Positions 54,496 to 63,018 of a stretch of 64,000 nt of DNA are shown here, piece by piece. Origin of the DNA: Flavobacterium restrictum. Its GTDB lineage: Bacteria; Bacteroidota; Bacteroidia; Flavobacteriales; Flavobacteriaceae. Position numbers and translations under genes: made by a program. The stretch spans positions 1 through 64,000 of the forward strand of contig NZ_VJZT01000007.1 of the NCBI RefSeq assembly GCF_007097245.1. The letters are read 5' to 3'. Position 1 is the first letter of the stretch; each line of letters starts with the position of its first letter. Below the pieces are notes generated by a model. That model saw nothing but the letters and a program-made list of their open reading frames with translations, was not told the DNA's origin and ran no database searches.

Positions 54496-55044
54496 TTACT
54501 GATAAATTTTATCCAAAATAAAATCAATTCGGTTTGCGACACTATCTTTTGGAACTTCAATAAGTTCGTATCCATAACTTTCATAGGTAGCCACTAGATG
54601 CGCATCAATAGTTGTGGCTTGTTCAAAGTTTTCGTAACGTTCGCCATCGCTGGTATAAATTTCCTCCCAAGGCGGTAAAATAAATATTTTGGAGTATTTG
54701 TATTCTTGGCAAGCGGTTTCAAAATCAGCGGGATACGGATCGCCAATGTAATTCATATAAGCCAAAACATCAGGGATTCCGCGGTCTATGAAAACAATAT
54801 TTGAGGATTCGGAAACCGCATTTTCATATTGTTTTTTTCGTCCTTCCAGAAGTTTGGTGCTAAACAGCAAGGGATTTTCTAGAAAGAGCTGGTCAATTCC
54901 TTCTTTTTGAGCTTCTAGGGTAACTTGCCTAGAAATTTCGGGATAACAGCAATAGCCTTTATCCTCTAATTGGGTTATAATAGTGCTTTTTCCGGTTCCG
55001 GGACCGCCAATGATAACTATAATTTCTTTTTGCACATTTGTCAA
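54496..55044 (-). CDS. AAA_28-type P-loop NTPase (putative nucleoside/metabolite kinase)
   Basis: A 182-residue soluble NTPase with Walker A IIGGPGTGKSTII (about 12-24), then PEISRQVTLEAQKEG, a catalytic-type acid in IVFIDRGIPDVLAYM, and ILPPWEEIYTSDGERYENF, which fits the lid region of small AAA_28 kinases. Substrate unknown. A perfect -7 element TAAATTTG on the minus strand (55060-55053) is only 9 bp before the ATG, so the leader is very short or absent. Confidence 0.85.
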   Translation of the reverse strand: MTNVQKEIIVIIGGPGTGKSTIITQLEDKGYCCYPEISRQVTLEAQKEGIDQLFLENPLLFSTKLLEGRKKQYENAVSESSNIVFIDRGIPDVLAYMNYIGDPYPADFETACQEYKYSKIFILPPWEEIYTSDGERYENFEQATTIDAHLVATYESYGYELIEVPKDSVANRIDFILDKIYQ

Positions 55045-55243
55045 ATAAGGGACAAATTTACCGAAACTTTTTGGGATTTGAAAATGAATTTTTCAAGCTA
55101 CATTTTGGAAGAAATGGGTTTTAAAAGGCTTCTTTTAAAAAAAAAGATTTTAAAAACACTAAATTAGGAGTTAAATCATATTTTAGTATTTGTGTCGAGT
55201 AATCAATTTTAAAAAAAATACGAAAACAGCAATCGTAATTCTA

Positions 55244-55285
55244 TCCCGAAAGTTTTCGGGACTAAAAGCAATACTGTATATTTGC
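55244..55285 (+). promoter_or_regulatory. Palindrome plus -7 element before the DUF493 gene
   Basis: TCCCGAAAGTTTTCGGGA (55244-55261) lies where the -33 region should be, 15 bp before a TATATTTG -7 element (55277-55284). No TTG is present at the usual distance, so the palindrome may replace or cover the -33 box. Confidence 0.5.
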
Positions 55286-55303
55286 TTTTATTTTAATTTA
55301 AAA

Positions 55304-55600
55304 ATGGATAACGATAAAGAAAGAGAAGCCTTTGAGTTTTACGAAAGGTTAAAAGTGGAGTTGGATAACAGTAATACTTGGCCAGCAGCATATTTATTCA
55401 AATTTATTGTGCCTACAGTTGATGACAATGTAGATCGAGTTGAAAATGCTTTTAATTGTATGGGAGCTGTAATCAAAACCACAAAGTCAAAAACTGGAAA
55501 ATTCACCAGCATTTCTATAGATGCTACCGTGAAAAATGCACAAGAAGTTGTTGATAAATACCGAGAAGTAGCTACAATAGAAGGTATAGTTTCCCTATAA
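55304..55600 (+). CDS. DUF493 family protein (YbeD-like)
   Basis: A 98-residue protein starting at MDNDKEREAFEFYERL. An upstream in-frame start at 55190 would include the promoter and palindrome and is rejected. The ferredoxin-like regulatory fold (ACT-like) shows in TWPAAYLFKFIVPTVDD, then TKSKTGKFTSISIDATV and VVDKYREVATIEGIVSL. Function unknown. The next gene begins 2 bp later. Confidence 0.88.
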   Translation: MDNDKEREAFEFYERLKVELDNSNTWPAAYLFKFIVPTVDDNVDRVENAFNCMGAVIKTTKSKTGKFTSISIDATVKNAQEVVDKYREVATIEGIVSL

Positions 55601-55602
55601 AT

Positions 55603-56325
55603 ATGATCGAAAAATATAAAAAAGAAGTGGCCAATGATGTGGTCTTTAATTTAGAATATAATTCTGAAAGGCAGCATTTAATTATACCTGAATATGGTCG
55701 TCATTTGCAAAAATTGATTGAGCAAGCTACCGCTATTACGGATGGCGAAGAGCGCAATAAAGCGGCAAAATACATCATTCAAGTCATGGGAAGTTTGAAT
55801 CCTCACTTGCGGGATGTGCCAGATTTTCAACATAAATTGTGGGATCAGCTTTTTATCATGTCTGATTTTAGATTAGATGTTTCCTCGCCTTATCCTATTC
55901 CGTCTCGTGAGGTGCTGCAACTCAAACCAGAAATTTTGCAATACCCACAAAATTTCCCTAAATACCGGTATTACGGCAACAATATAAAGTACATGATTGA
56001 TGTTGCCAATAAATGGGAAGATGGCGATATGAAAAGTGCCTTGGTAAAAGTGATTGCCAACCACATGAAAAAATCGTATTTGAGTTGGAACAAAGATACC
56101 GTCAAAGACGACGTTATTTTTGAACATTTATATGAATTGTCAGACGGAAAATTGAATCTAATTCAAAGTACCGAAGAGCTTTTGGGAACCACGGATTTAT
56201 TGCGAACCAATAAGCGAGTGTCGAATAAAATTTCGCCGGCTGGTCCGCCAAAAATTCAAAGCAACAAGAATGCAAAACTCGGAAAAACTCCGATTCACAA
56301 AAATCAAAATAGAAAACCGCTTTAG
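55603..56325 (+). CDS. DUF4290 domain protein
   Basis: A 240-residue cytoplasmic protein, all-helical by appearance. Landmarks I associate with DUF4290 are LIIPEYGRHLQKLIEQA, MGSLNPHLRDVPDFQHKLWD and YPIPSREVLQLKPEILQYPQ. The last about 40 residues are basic and low-complexity (KIQSNKNAKLGKTPIHKNQN), suggesting nucleic-acid or ribosome contact. Conserved next to murA in Flavobacteria as far as I recall; role unknown. Confidence 0.85.
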   Translation: MIEKYKKEVANDVVFNLEYNSERQHLIIPEYGRHLQKLIEQATAITDGEERNKAAKYIIQVMGSLNPHLRDVPDFQHKLWDQLFIMSDFRLDVSSPYPIPSREVLQLKPEILQYPQNFPKYRYYGNNIKYMIDVANKWEDGDMKSALVKVIANHMKKSYLSWNKDTVKDDVIFEHLYELSDGKLNLIQSTEELLGTTDLLRTNKRVSNKISPAGPPKIQSNKNAKLGKTPIHKNQNRKPL

Positions 56326-56408
56326 ATTTAATTAGGTGCTTACAGGTAATCCTTTGCCCGCAAACGCTAATTTAAAAATCATAAAATCATAAAACGCAAA
56401 TCAAAAAA

Positions 56409-57719
56409 ATGGGAATTTTCAAAATCGAAGGTGGTATTCGACTTAAAGGAGAAATCACACCACAAGGCGCAAAAAACGAAGCATTACAAATATTATGTGC
56501 AGTGCTATTGACACCTGAAAAAGTTACAATCACTAATATTCCAGATATTATTGATATCAATAAATTGATTACGCTTTTAGGAAATCTAGGTGTAAAAATT
56601 CAAAAAACAGGTGCAGGTGCCTATACTTTTCAAGCCGATGAAGTCAATGTAGGCTATCTAGAAACCGAGGCTTTCAAAAAAGAAGGTGGTTCGCTTCGTG
56701 GTTCCATCATGATTGTTGGGCCATTGCTAGCGCGTTTTGGGAAAGGATATATTCCAAAACCAGGTGGAGATAAAATAGGTCGCCGCAGATTAGACACCCA
56801 TTTTGAAGGATTTATTAATTTAGGAGCCAAATTTAGATACAATCGCGAAGACCATTTCTATGGCGTAGAAGCACCCGATGGACTTACAGGTTCGCACATG
56901 TTGCTGGATGAAGCATCGGTAACTGGAACGGCTAATATTGTTATGGCTGCAGTTTTGGCCAAAGGGCAAACAACAGTTTACAATGCTGCTTGTGAACCCT
57001 ATTTGCAACAATTGTGCAAAATGTTGAACGCCATGGGAGCTACTATTACCGGTGTAGGTTCTAATTTATTGACCATTGAAGGAGTAGAGCGTTTAGGCGG
57101 TTGTGAACATAGAATTCTTCCTGATATGATTGAAATAGGATCATGGATTGGTTTAGCCGCCATGACCCGAAGCGAAATTACTATTAAGGACGTAAGCTGG
57201 GATAATTTAGGTGTAATTCCTAGTGTTTTTAGAAAACTAGGAATTACATTGGAACGACGAGGTGATGACATTTACATTCCAGAACACAATGATGGGTACG
57301 AAGTAAAAACCGATATTGATGGTTCTATACTAACCATTGCCGATGCGCCTTGGCCAGGATTTACACCTGATTTATTGAGTATCATATTGGTCGTTGCAAC
57401 TCAAGCCAAAGGGGATGTTTTGATTCACCAAAAAATGTTTGAAAGCCGCCTGTTCTTTGTGGATAAACTAATAGATATGGGAGCCAAAATTATGCTTTGC
57501 GATCCACATAGAGCCGTGGTAATGGGGCATGATTTTAAATCAGAACTCAAAGCAACCACGATGTCCTCGCCAGATATTAGAGCGGGAATCTCCTTGTTGA
57601 TTGCGGCGCTTTCGGCCAAAGGAACAAGTACGATTCAAAATATTGAGCAAATTGATAGAGGATATGAGCGCATAGACGAACGATTACGTGCTATTGGAGC
57701 TAATATAGTAAGAGCTTAA
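56409..57719 (+). CDS. murA: UDP-N-acetylglucosamine 1-carboxyvinyltransferase, Asp-variant active site
   Basis: A 436-residue enzyme for the first committed step of peptidoglycan synthesis (enolpyruvyl transfer to UDP-GlcNAc). KIEGGIRLKGEITPQGAKNEAL and PDMIEIGSWIGLAAM are typical. The loop that normally holds the fosfomycin-target cysteine (PGGCxIG) reads KPGGDKIGRRRLD, with Asp at residue 121. Cys-to-Asp at this place is known to keep activity and give fosfomycin resistance in other bacteria. Probably co-transcribed with the DUF493/DUF4290 genes. Confidence 0.96.
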   Translation: MGIFKIEGGIRLKGEITPQGAKNEALQILCAVLLTPEKVTITNIPDIIDINKLITLLGNLGVKIQKTGAGAYTFQADEVNVGYLETEAFKKEGGSLRGSIMIVGPLLARFGKGYIPKPGGDKIGRRRLDTHFEGFINLGAKFRYNREDHFYGVEAPDGLTGSHMLLDEASVTGTANIVMAAVLAKGQTTVYNAACEPYLQQLCKMLNAMGATITGVGSNLLTIEGVERLGGCEHRILPDMIEIGSWIGLAAMTRSEITIKDVSWDNLGVIPSVFRKLGITLERRGDDIYIPEHNDGYEVKTDIDGSILTIADAPWPGFTPDLLSIILVVATQAKGDVLIHQKMFESRLFFVDKLIDMGAKIMLCDPHRAVVMGHDFKSELKATTMSSPDIRAGISLLIAALSAKGTSTIQNIEQIDRGYERIDERLRAIGANIVRA

Positions 57720-57738
57720 TTTTAAAATTCTTACCCAA

Positions 57739-57797
57739 AAAAATCGTTTAAATTAAAGGTTGTCACTAGCGTGCAAAATTTAATTTAAACGATTTTT
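57739..57797. repeat. 19-bp perfect inverted repeat after murA
   Basis: Arms 57739-57757 and 57779-57797 are fully complementary (AAAAATCGTTTAAATTAAA and its reverse complement) with a 21-bp spacer. It may terminate murA, though it is AT-rich and long; it could also be a regulatory site for the CDF gene that begins 20 bp later. Confidence 0.75.
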
Positions 57798-57817
57798 AAT
57801 TTAAATAAAAAAACACA

Positions 57818-58684
57818 ATGACTAACGAGCAAACTGCTGTCAAAGCCACCTATTTTAGTATTATTGGAAATACACTATTGGCCATTATCAAGGGATTGGC
57901 GGGACTTTTTGGGAACTCCTATGCCTTAATTGCTGATGCAATAGAATCGACAACTGATATTTTCTCCTCCTGTTTGGTCTTGTTTGGAATCAAATATTCC
58001 AATAAACCTGCCGATGAAAACCATCCCTATGGGCATGGTCGTGCCGAGCCATTGGTCACGTTTCTTATCGTTGGTTTTTTGATTACCTCGGCAACAATTA
58101 TAGCTTATGAAAGTATTAGTAACATTCAAACGCCACATGAACTGCCTAAATCGTGGACACTTTATGTTCTGGGAATTATAATTTTATGGAAAGAATACTC
58201 GTTTCGGGTAGTCATGAAAAGGAGTAAAGAGACCAATAGTTCGTCGCTAAAAGCGGATGCTTGGCACCACCGCAGCGATGCTATTACCTCGATTGCTGCT
58301 TTTATAGGCATCGCTATTGCTTTGATTTTAGGAAAAGGATACGAATCTGCCGATGATTGGGCTGCTCTTTTTGCTTCGGGATTTATATTGTATAATAGCT
58401 ATTTGATTTTTCGACCTGCTTTGGGAGAAATCATGGATGAGCATTTGTACGATGATTTAGTAGAGGAAATTAGAGTGATTTCGTTGACCGTTACTGGGAT
58501 TATAGGCACCGAAAAATGCTTCATTCGCAAAGCAGGAATGCAATACCATGTTGATTTGCATGCTAGAGTAGATGCTACTATAACAGTAAAAGAGGGACAT
58601 GATATTGCACACCATCTTAAAGATACCTTGCGATTAGAGATTCCTCAAATTGGGCATGTTTTGATTCACATAGAACCGAATTAA
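57818..58684 (+). CDS. Cation diffusion facilitator family transporter
   Basis: A 288-residue inner-membrane metal/proton antiporter. Six hydrophobic helices; metal site residues in helix 2 (ADAIESTTDI) and helix 5 (KADAWHHRSDAITS, an HxxxD-type site), the HPYGHGRAEPL loop and the C-terminal cytoplasmic domain (YHVDLHARVDATITVKEGHD). Helix 2 has D-x3-[ST]-x2-D (DAIESTTD), which leaves Zn, Fe and Mn all possible. Confidence 0.93.
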   Translation: MTNEQTAVKATYFSIIGNTLLAIIKGLAGLFGNSYALIADAIESTTDIFSSCLVLFGIKYSNKPADENHPYGHGRAEPLVTFLIVGFLITSATIIAYESISNIQTPHELPKSWTLYVLGIIILWKEYSFRVVMKRSKETNSSSLKADAWHHRSDAITSIAAFIGIAIALILGKGYESADDWAALFASGFILYNSYLIFRPALGEIMDEHLYDDLVEEIRVISLTVTGIIGTEKCFIRKAGMQYHVDLHARVDATITVKEGHDIAHHLKDTLRLEIPQIGHVLIHIEPN

Positions 58685-58710
58685 AAATCGAAATTCTTTT
58701 GGCTTACAAT

Positions 58711-58826
58711 GGGCTGCGTGAGGGATAGAAGTAATCCGCCATGCGGAGCGTATAGCCCGACCGCATTTATAAAAGGCGCAACTGAGCAGTTACTCGAGAG
58801 CGCCTTTTATAAATGGGGTCACGCCC
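58711..58826. repeat. Structured noncoding repeat element
   Basis: A 116-bp element in the convergent gap between the CDF and DUF5686 genes. Outer arms GGGC(TG)CGTGA/TCACGCCC close the whole; inside are a small hairpin TCCGC-CAT-GCGGA and a 16-bp perfect stem CATTTATAAAAGGCGC (58764-58779) with its complement (58800-58815). It is more GC-rich than its surroundings. The wording GCGTGAGGGATAGAAG resembles an intergenic family I remember from Flavobacterium; single copy in this window. Confidence 0.65.
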
Positions 58827-58850
58827 AAATGGAAAAAATAATCCTGTTTT

Positions 58851-61340
58851 TTATTCTAATATATTTAGGAATTTAAGACCAAAAACGATTCCGTCTCCTT
58901 TAAAACCGTTTTGATAGGATCGAACATAATCCAAACGGAGCATCTTGAATTTTCCAAAACCAAGATTGTCTAAACCAATGCCGACTTCGTTGTAAGGTTT
59001 AGTGTTAGGGACGGATAGATTGTGGTATCCTAAAATTAAATTGGTCTTTAAAAGATTTAATAACGGAATTTTATTCATTATAAAGCCTTTGTCGTTGTAC
59101 TCTGAATGAAATTCAAAATAGGCATCATTAGTACTATTGCTGTAATAAGGGAGTAAATTAAATACATTTAGGTACTGATCCGTTTGTCCAATATGGGTTT
59201 GATTGCCGTTGAAATGCTTGTAATCGATGAAAGAAATATTTTGAGCATTAAAAAATTTTCCTGCTTTGAGATTGATTCCCACATTGCCTTTGTTAGCTAA
59301 TGAAACGTCATATATAATGCGAGTGGCAAGGTAATCATAGTTGTAATTCTTGTCGCTTGCGGCAAATGCTTTTTCATAACTCAATAGTAGGGTTGGGTAT
59401 TTTGGGTTGCGAATGTTAAACCTTCCGTCAGGGCGAGAAATGTAGGTGTTCCCAAAATTGATGCGCCCCATCAGATTTAGTTTTGTTAGATGGTGGTTGG
59501 TAAATCCTGCATTTAGATAATCGCTTGGATCCAAAGGGTTGTTTGAAGTATAGGAATCATCACTTTTTAGAACGGTATAAGCGGTGGTATTAAAGAGTGG
59601 TTTTCGTTGTGAATATTCGATACGAGCAGTTAGATTAACCCCATTTGCAATGTCCTGACCAAAGGAAGCTTGCACAAACTCTTTGTTATACAATTTCATA
59701 AAGTTGTTCTTGAAGAACAAGGTGCTAACTGAATTTATCAAATTGCTTATTGGCTTAGCATCATTGAATTGATTGATGCTAGAGCCACCACTTACTGCCA
59801 TGTAGGCATAGTTTTGATTGTTAAAACGGTGGCTGAAATTGCCTATTACTCGTAGCCTGTTTTCAGAAAAACCATAATTAAAAGTGGTATTTATGGTGGT
59901 GTTTTTCCCAGTTTCATCGTTCCATTTTCTATATGAAAAGCCAGAGTCTAGGTTGAATCCCTGCACGGTATTAAAACTCAATGAGCTAATATTTAGCAAT
60001 CCATCATAGTTAAAGGACTGCTTTTTATAACTGTTTGTATAGGTGTATCCTAAAATGGGATCTTGTAATTTGAACCTGTTGTTTTTTTTATCGATAGAGT
60101 CTAAATAGACTTTTGAGTTATGTAGGGTTTGAACGCTGTCTTTCTTGATGTAATCCGTGTTTTCTTCTTCGGTGAGTGGAATTGGGCGATTGGTGTTCCA
60201 GAATGCCTCTTCTTTTTTGTTAGCATTGGTTTCTATACTTACGATTTCGTTACCAAAAGTATTTTTTTCAAAAGCGGTAACAAACTCATAATTGCTAAAC
60301 ACATAATTAAATTTTCCCGAAAACTTAATTCCAAATGCCCCTGCTGAAAAAGCGATACTTTGGCTGTTTTTAGACCAAATTTTAGTATTAGAATTATAGT
60401 TGAAGTTTTGTTTCACCGTCATTATTTGGGTAAATTCATCGTTCATTCGATACCCCTTTATGTCTAAATCTACCGCATAAAGCGACCAGCTATCCTCAAC
60501 AATATAAATATATCCTTCAAAAACGGGTTCTTTATCTCGTTTTGCAATTACTTTGACTTTATTTATTAACTGGTTGTTTTCGTCCATAAACGTGCTTTCA
60601 AGTTTGTATTTGTAATAGTTGAGGGCATTACTGGCAATGGGCGAAATCATTTTGGTGTCAAAATTCAGGGTGTTTTCATAAAAATCATAATTGGAGGATT
60701 TCGCTGTATTATAGCTATAGCCTTTGTCGTTTCCAGAAATTTTGGAAGCTATAATTTTTTCTTTAAAGTTATTGGGTTTTTCAAAGGTTATTTTAGAAAC
60801 AGTTTCTGATAGGTATAAAATTCCAGTTCCAGTTGAATCTAAATTAGATTCCAATTGATCGCCAATATTTACCTTCATGCCTAATATTTTTTTAGGCAAA
60901 TTTTTTATTTTTAGAAGTCCTCGAGAATAAAAGTCAGCAATAAAACGAGCTGTTTTTGCACCGTTTTCTTTTCTAGCTGCAATAGCACTTTTTATAATTG
61001 CATTGGCAGGATTCTCCTTGGTGTTAATGACCACTTCGTTTAGAGTGTAACTTTCTTCGGAAAGCTGAATGTCTAATTGTAAAAGATTTTTGTCAAGAAG
61101 AATGTTCTTTTTCAGCGTTTTATACCCCAAATATTGAAAAATAACAGTATGATTTCCTTCCTTTTTAAGATTCAATTCATACTTTCCTTGTTCGTTTGAG
61201 GTGGTTCCTGTATACGTATTTTCTTCGAATACAGTAACAAAAGGAAGCGGATTGCCTTTGAGATCAGTAATAGTTCCTTTTACTTGAGCAGAACAAATGG
61301 TAACAAAAAGCAAAGGCAAAACGATGTATTTTTCTTTCAT
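58851..61340 (-). CDS. DUF5686 outer-membrane protein with carboxypeptidase-regulatory domain
   Basis: An 829-residue protein: signal peptide (YIVLPLLFVTICSAQ), CarboxypepD_reg-like domain (about 18-105: VKGTITDLKGNPLPFVTVFE, then NEQGKYELNL, FQYLGYKT), then DUF5686 (ENPANAIIKSAIAARKENG, FIADFYSRGLLKIKNLPKK) and a long C-terminal beta-barrel-like region ending in GLKFLNILE. Likely an outer-membrane barrel; function unknown. A single-gene unit. Confidence 0.9.
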   Translation of the reverse strand: MKEKYIVLPLLFVTICSAQVKGTITDLKGNPLPFVTVFEENTYTGTTSNEQGKYELNLKKEGNHTVIFQYLGYKTLKKNILLDKNLLQLDIQLSEESYTLNEVVINTKENPANAIIKSAIAARKENGAKTARFIADFYSRGLLKIKNLPKKILGMKVNIGDQLESNLDSTGTGILYLSETVSKITFEKPNNFKEKIIASKISGNDKGYSYNTAKSSNYDFYENTLNFDTKMISPIASNALNYYKYKLESTFMDENNQLINKVKVIAKRDKEPVFEGYIYIVEDSWSLYAVDLDIKGYRMNDEFTQIMTVKQNFNYNSNTKIWSKNSQSIAFSAGAFGIKFSGKFNYVFSNYEFVTAFEKNTFGNEIVSIETNANKKEEAFWNTNRPIPLTEEENTDYIKKDSVQTLHNSKVYLDSIDKKNNRFKLQDPILGYTYTNSYKKQSFNYDGLLNISSLSFNTVQGFNLDSGFSYRKWNDETGKNTTINTTFNYGFSENRLRVIGNFSHRFNNQNYAYMAVSGGSSINQFNDAKPISNLINSVSTLFFKNNFMKLYNKEFVQASFGQDIANGVNLTARIEYSQRKPLFNTTAYTVLKSDDSYTSNNPLDPSDYLNAGFTNHHLTKLNLMGRINFGNTYISRPDGRFNIRNPKYPTLLLSYEKAFAASDKNYNYDYLATRIIYDVSLANKGNVGINLKAGKFFNAQNISFIDYKHFNGNQTHIGQTDQYLNVFNLLPYYSNSTNDAYFEFHSEYNDKGFIMNKIPLLNLLKTNLILGYHNLSVPNTKPYNEVGIGLDNLGFGKFKMLRLDYVRSYQNGFKGDGIVFGLKFLNILE

Positions 61341-61514
61341 ATTTAATTTTTTTCAAATAAAGATTTTTTACCGCAACCGAATAGAATTCAGTACTATAAT
61401 TTTTTGTTAAACTATGTTATTTGAAAAAAAGTGATTTGTAGGAGCTTTTTAGATTTGGTATTTCATTTGTAGAATAGGTTTTATACTATTTTAGCAGAGC
61501 CAAAATGGATTGAT

Positions 61515-61928
61515 TTACAAAAACGATTGTACCGCTAATTCATAGCTTTTCATGCCAAAACCTAGAATAACTCCTTTGGCATTTCCTGAAATATACGATT
61601 GATGTCTGAAACTTTCTCTGGAGAAAGTATTCGAAATATGTACTTCGACCACTGGAGTTGTAACGGCTTTTACGGCATCGCCTATGCCTATTGAGGTATG
61701 TGTATAGGCACCTGCGTTGAGAATAATACCATCAAAGGCGAAACCAAATTCTTGAATTTTACCTATTAATTCGCCCTCAATATTGCTTTGGAAATAAGTA
61801 AAGTCAACGTGCGGAAAAGTATTTTTAAGGATTTCTAAATAATCCTCAAAAGTTTGACTTCCATATATTTCGGGTTCTCTTTTTCCTAGTAAGTTTAAGT
61901 TGGGGCCGTTGATGATGCAAATTTTCAT
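61515..61928 (-). CDS. aroQ: Type II 3-dehydroquinate dehydratase
   Basis: A 137-residue shikimate-pathway enzyme converting 3-dehydroquinate to 3-dehydroshikimate. Diagnostic motifs are IINGPNLNLLGKREPEIYG with the reactive Tyr/Arg loop, GIILNAGAYTHTSIGIGDA, and VEVHISNTFSREXFRHQSY-like VEVHISN with the catalytic His followed by FRHQSYIS. Length fits the family. Not linked to other aro genes here. Confidence 0.96.
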   Translation of the reverse strand: MKICIINGPNLNLLGKREPEIYGSQTFEDYLEILKNTFPHVDFTYFQSNIEGELIGKIQEFGFAFDGIILNAGAYTHTSIGIGDAVKAVTTPVVEVHISNTFSRESFRHQSYISGNAKGVILGFGMKSYELAVQSFL

Positions 61929-62322
61929 AATTTCTATTTTGGTAAAAATAAAAAAAGCAATTTATAAAAATGATTTTTGAAAGAAATAATTCCTAGTTTT
62001 TTTATTGAATCAAAAAAAATTTTGGTTTACAGTGCAAATGGTTTTGCCTCTTTGGATTTACTTCTGGAGTTTTTATAATATGTCATCGCATCATTTTGAA
62101 GTTTATACTTGTTAATTTTTAAGCGTTTTCAAAAATAAATAAAAATCACTAAATATAGTGATAGATTTTTTTTTAGTCAATTGAAAATGAGTTTATTGTC
62201 AAATTGTTTTTGGTGGTTGTTTTCCTGTTTTTTTTTGATTTAGTAACGATTCGGTAATGGTATTTATTTTTTATTTAACAAGAATTAGCATAATATTGCC
62301 GCTTAAATTTAACAAAACAAAA
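61929..62322. other. Divergent intergenic region with an orphan hairpin and T tract
   Basis: No gene seen. ATCACTA/TAGTGAT (62145-62162, loop AATA) followed by AGA and a run of T resembles a plus-strand terminator without an upstream gene. A near-consensus -7 (TAATATTG, 62291-62298) precedes the outer-membrane protein gene. Confidence 0.45.
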
Positions 62323-62940
62323 ATGAAAAAAATTATTTTAGCAGCAGTTGCTGTATTGGTATTTGGAACTGTAAATGCACAAAAAGCTAAATTTGGAATC
62401 AAAGCAGGTTTGAATCTTGCGAACCAGTCCTTTACGGGAATTTTTGAACCAAGTACATCTGCAACAACAGGTTTTAATGTTGGTGGTTTTGTAGCAATTG
62501 ATGTTGCTGATAAGCTTGTATTTCAACCGGAATTACTTTATTCTACACAAGGTTCAAAATTTGATCAGCAAATAGTAATAGACGGTGTTAATTATGTTGT
62601 AGCTACTCAATTTAAACTAGCGTATTTGAATGTTCCTTTGATGATGAAATATTATGCGGCTGAAAAGTTTAGTTTTGAAGCTGGACCGCAAATTGGTTTT
62701 TTGACTTCTGCGAAAATAAAGGCTTCATATAATGGTAATTCTAATGAGCAAGACGCAAAAGATGGTTTTAAATCTATTGATTTTGGTGTTAATTTTGGTT
62801 TGGGGTATGATTTTTCTAAAAATATTTCACTTGGAGCGCGTTATAATTTAGGATTGTCAAACACCGCTGATACCGATCCTGGAGAAGATGTTAAAATAAA
62901 AAATAATGTTTTTTCAATTTCTTTGGGATATAAATTCTAA
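62323..62940 (+). CDS. Small outer-membrane beta-barrel (porin-family/PorT-like) protein
   Basis: A 205-residue protein from the ATG at 62323, which gives signal peptide KKIILAAVAVLVFGTVNAQ; the longer frame from 62257 runs through the promoter. Barrel strands alternate (AKFGIKAGLNLANQSF, GFNVGGFVAIDVADKLVFQP, ELLYSTQGSKF, LNVPLMMKYYAAEKFSFEAG, PQIGFLTSAKIK), and it ends with the outer-membrane signature SISLGYKF. Resembles OMP_b-brl_2 proteins; function unknown. Followed by a strong terminator. Confidence 0.9.
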   Translation: MKKIILAAVAVLVFGTVNAQKAKFGIKAGLNLANQSFTGIFEPSTSATTGFNVGGFVAIDVADKLVFQPELLYSTQGSKFDQQIVIDGVNYVVATQFKLAYLNVPLMMKYYAAEKFSFEAGPQIGFLTSAKIKASYNGNSNEQDAKDGFKSIDFGVNFGLGYDFSKNISLGARYNLGLSNTADTDPGEDVKIKNNVFSISLGYKF

Positions 62941-62961
62941 TCAATTTTTTAAACAAAACAC

Positions 62962-62990
62962 AACCCTTTGCAGTAGCAAAGGGTTTTTTT
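62962..62990 (+). terminator. Terminator of the small barrel gene
   Basis: AACCCTTTGC/GCAAAGGGTT stem with an AGTA loop and a run of T, 21 bp after the stop codon. Confidence 0.9.
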
Positions 62991-63018
62991 ATGCCCAAAA
63001 ATAACGTTACTTTGTATT

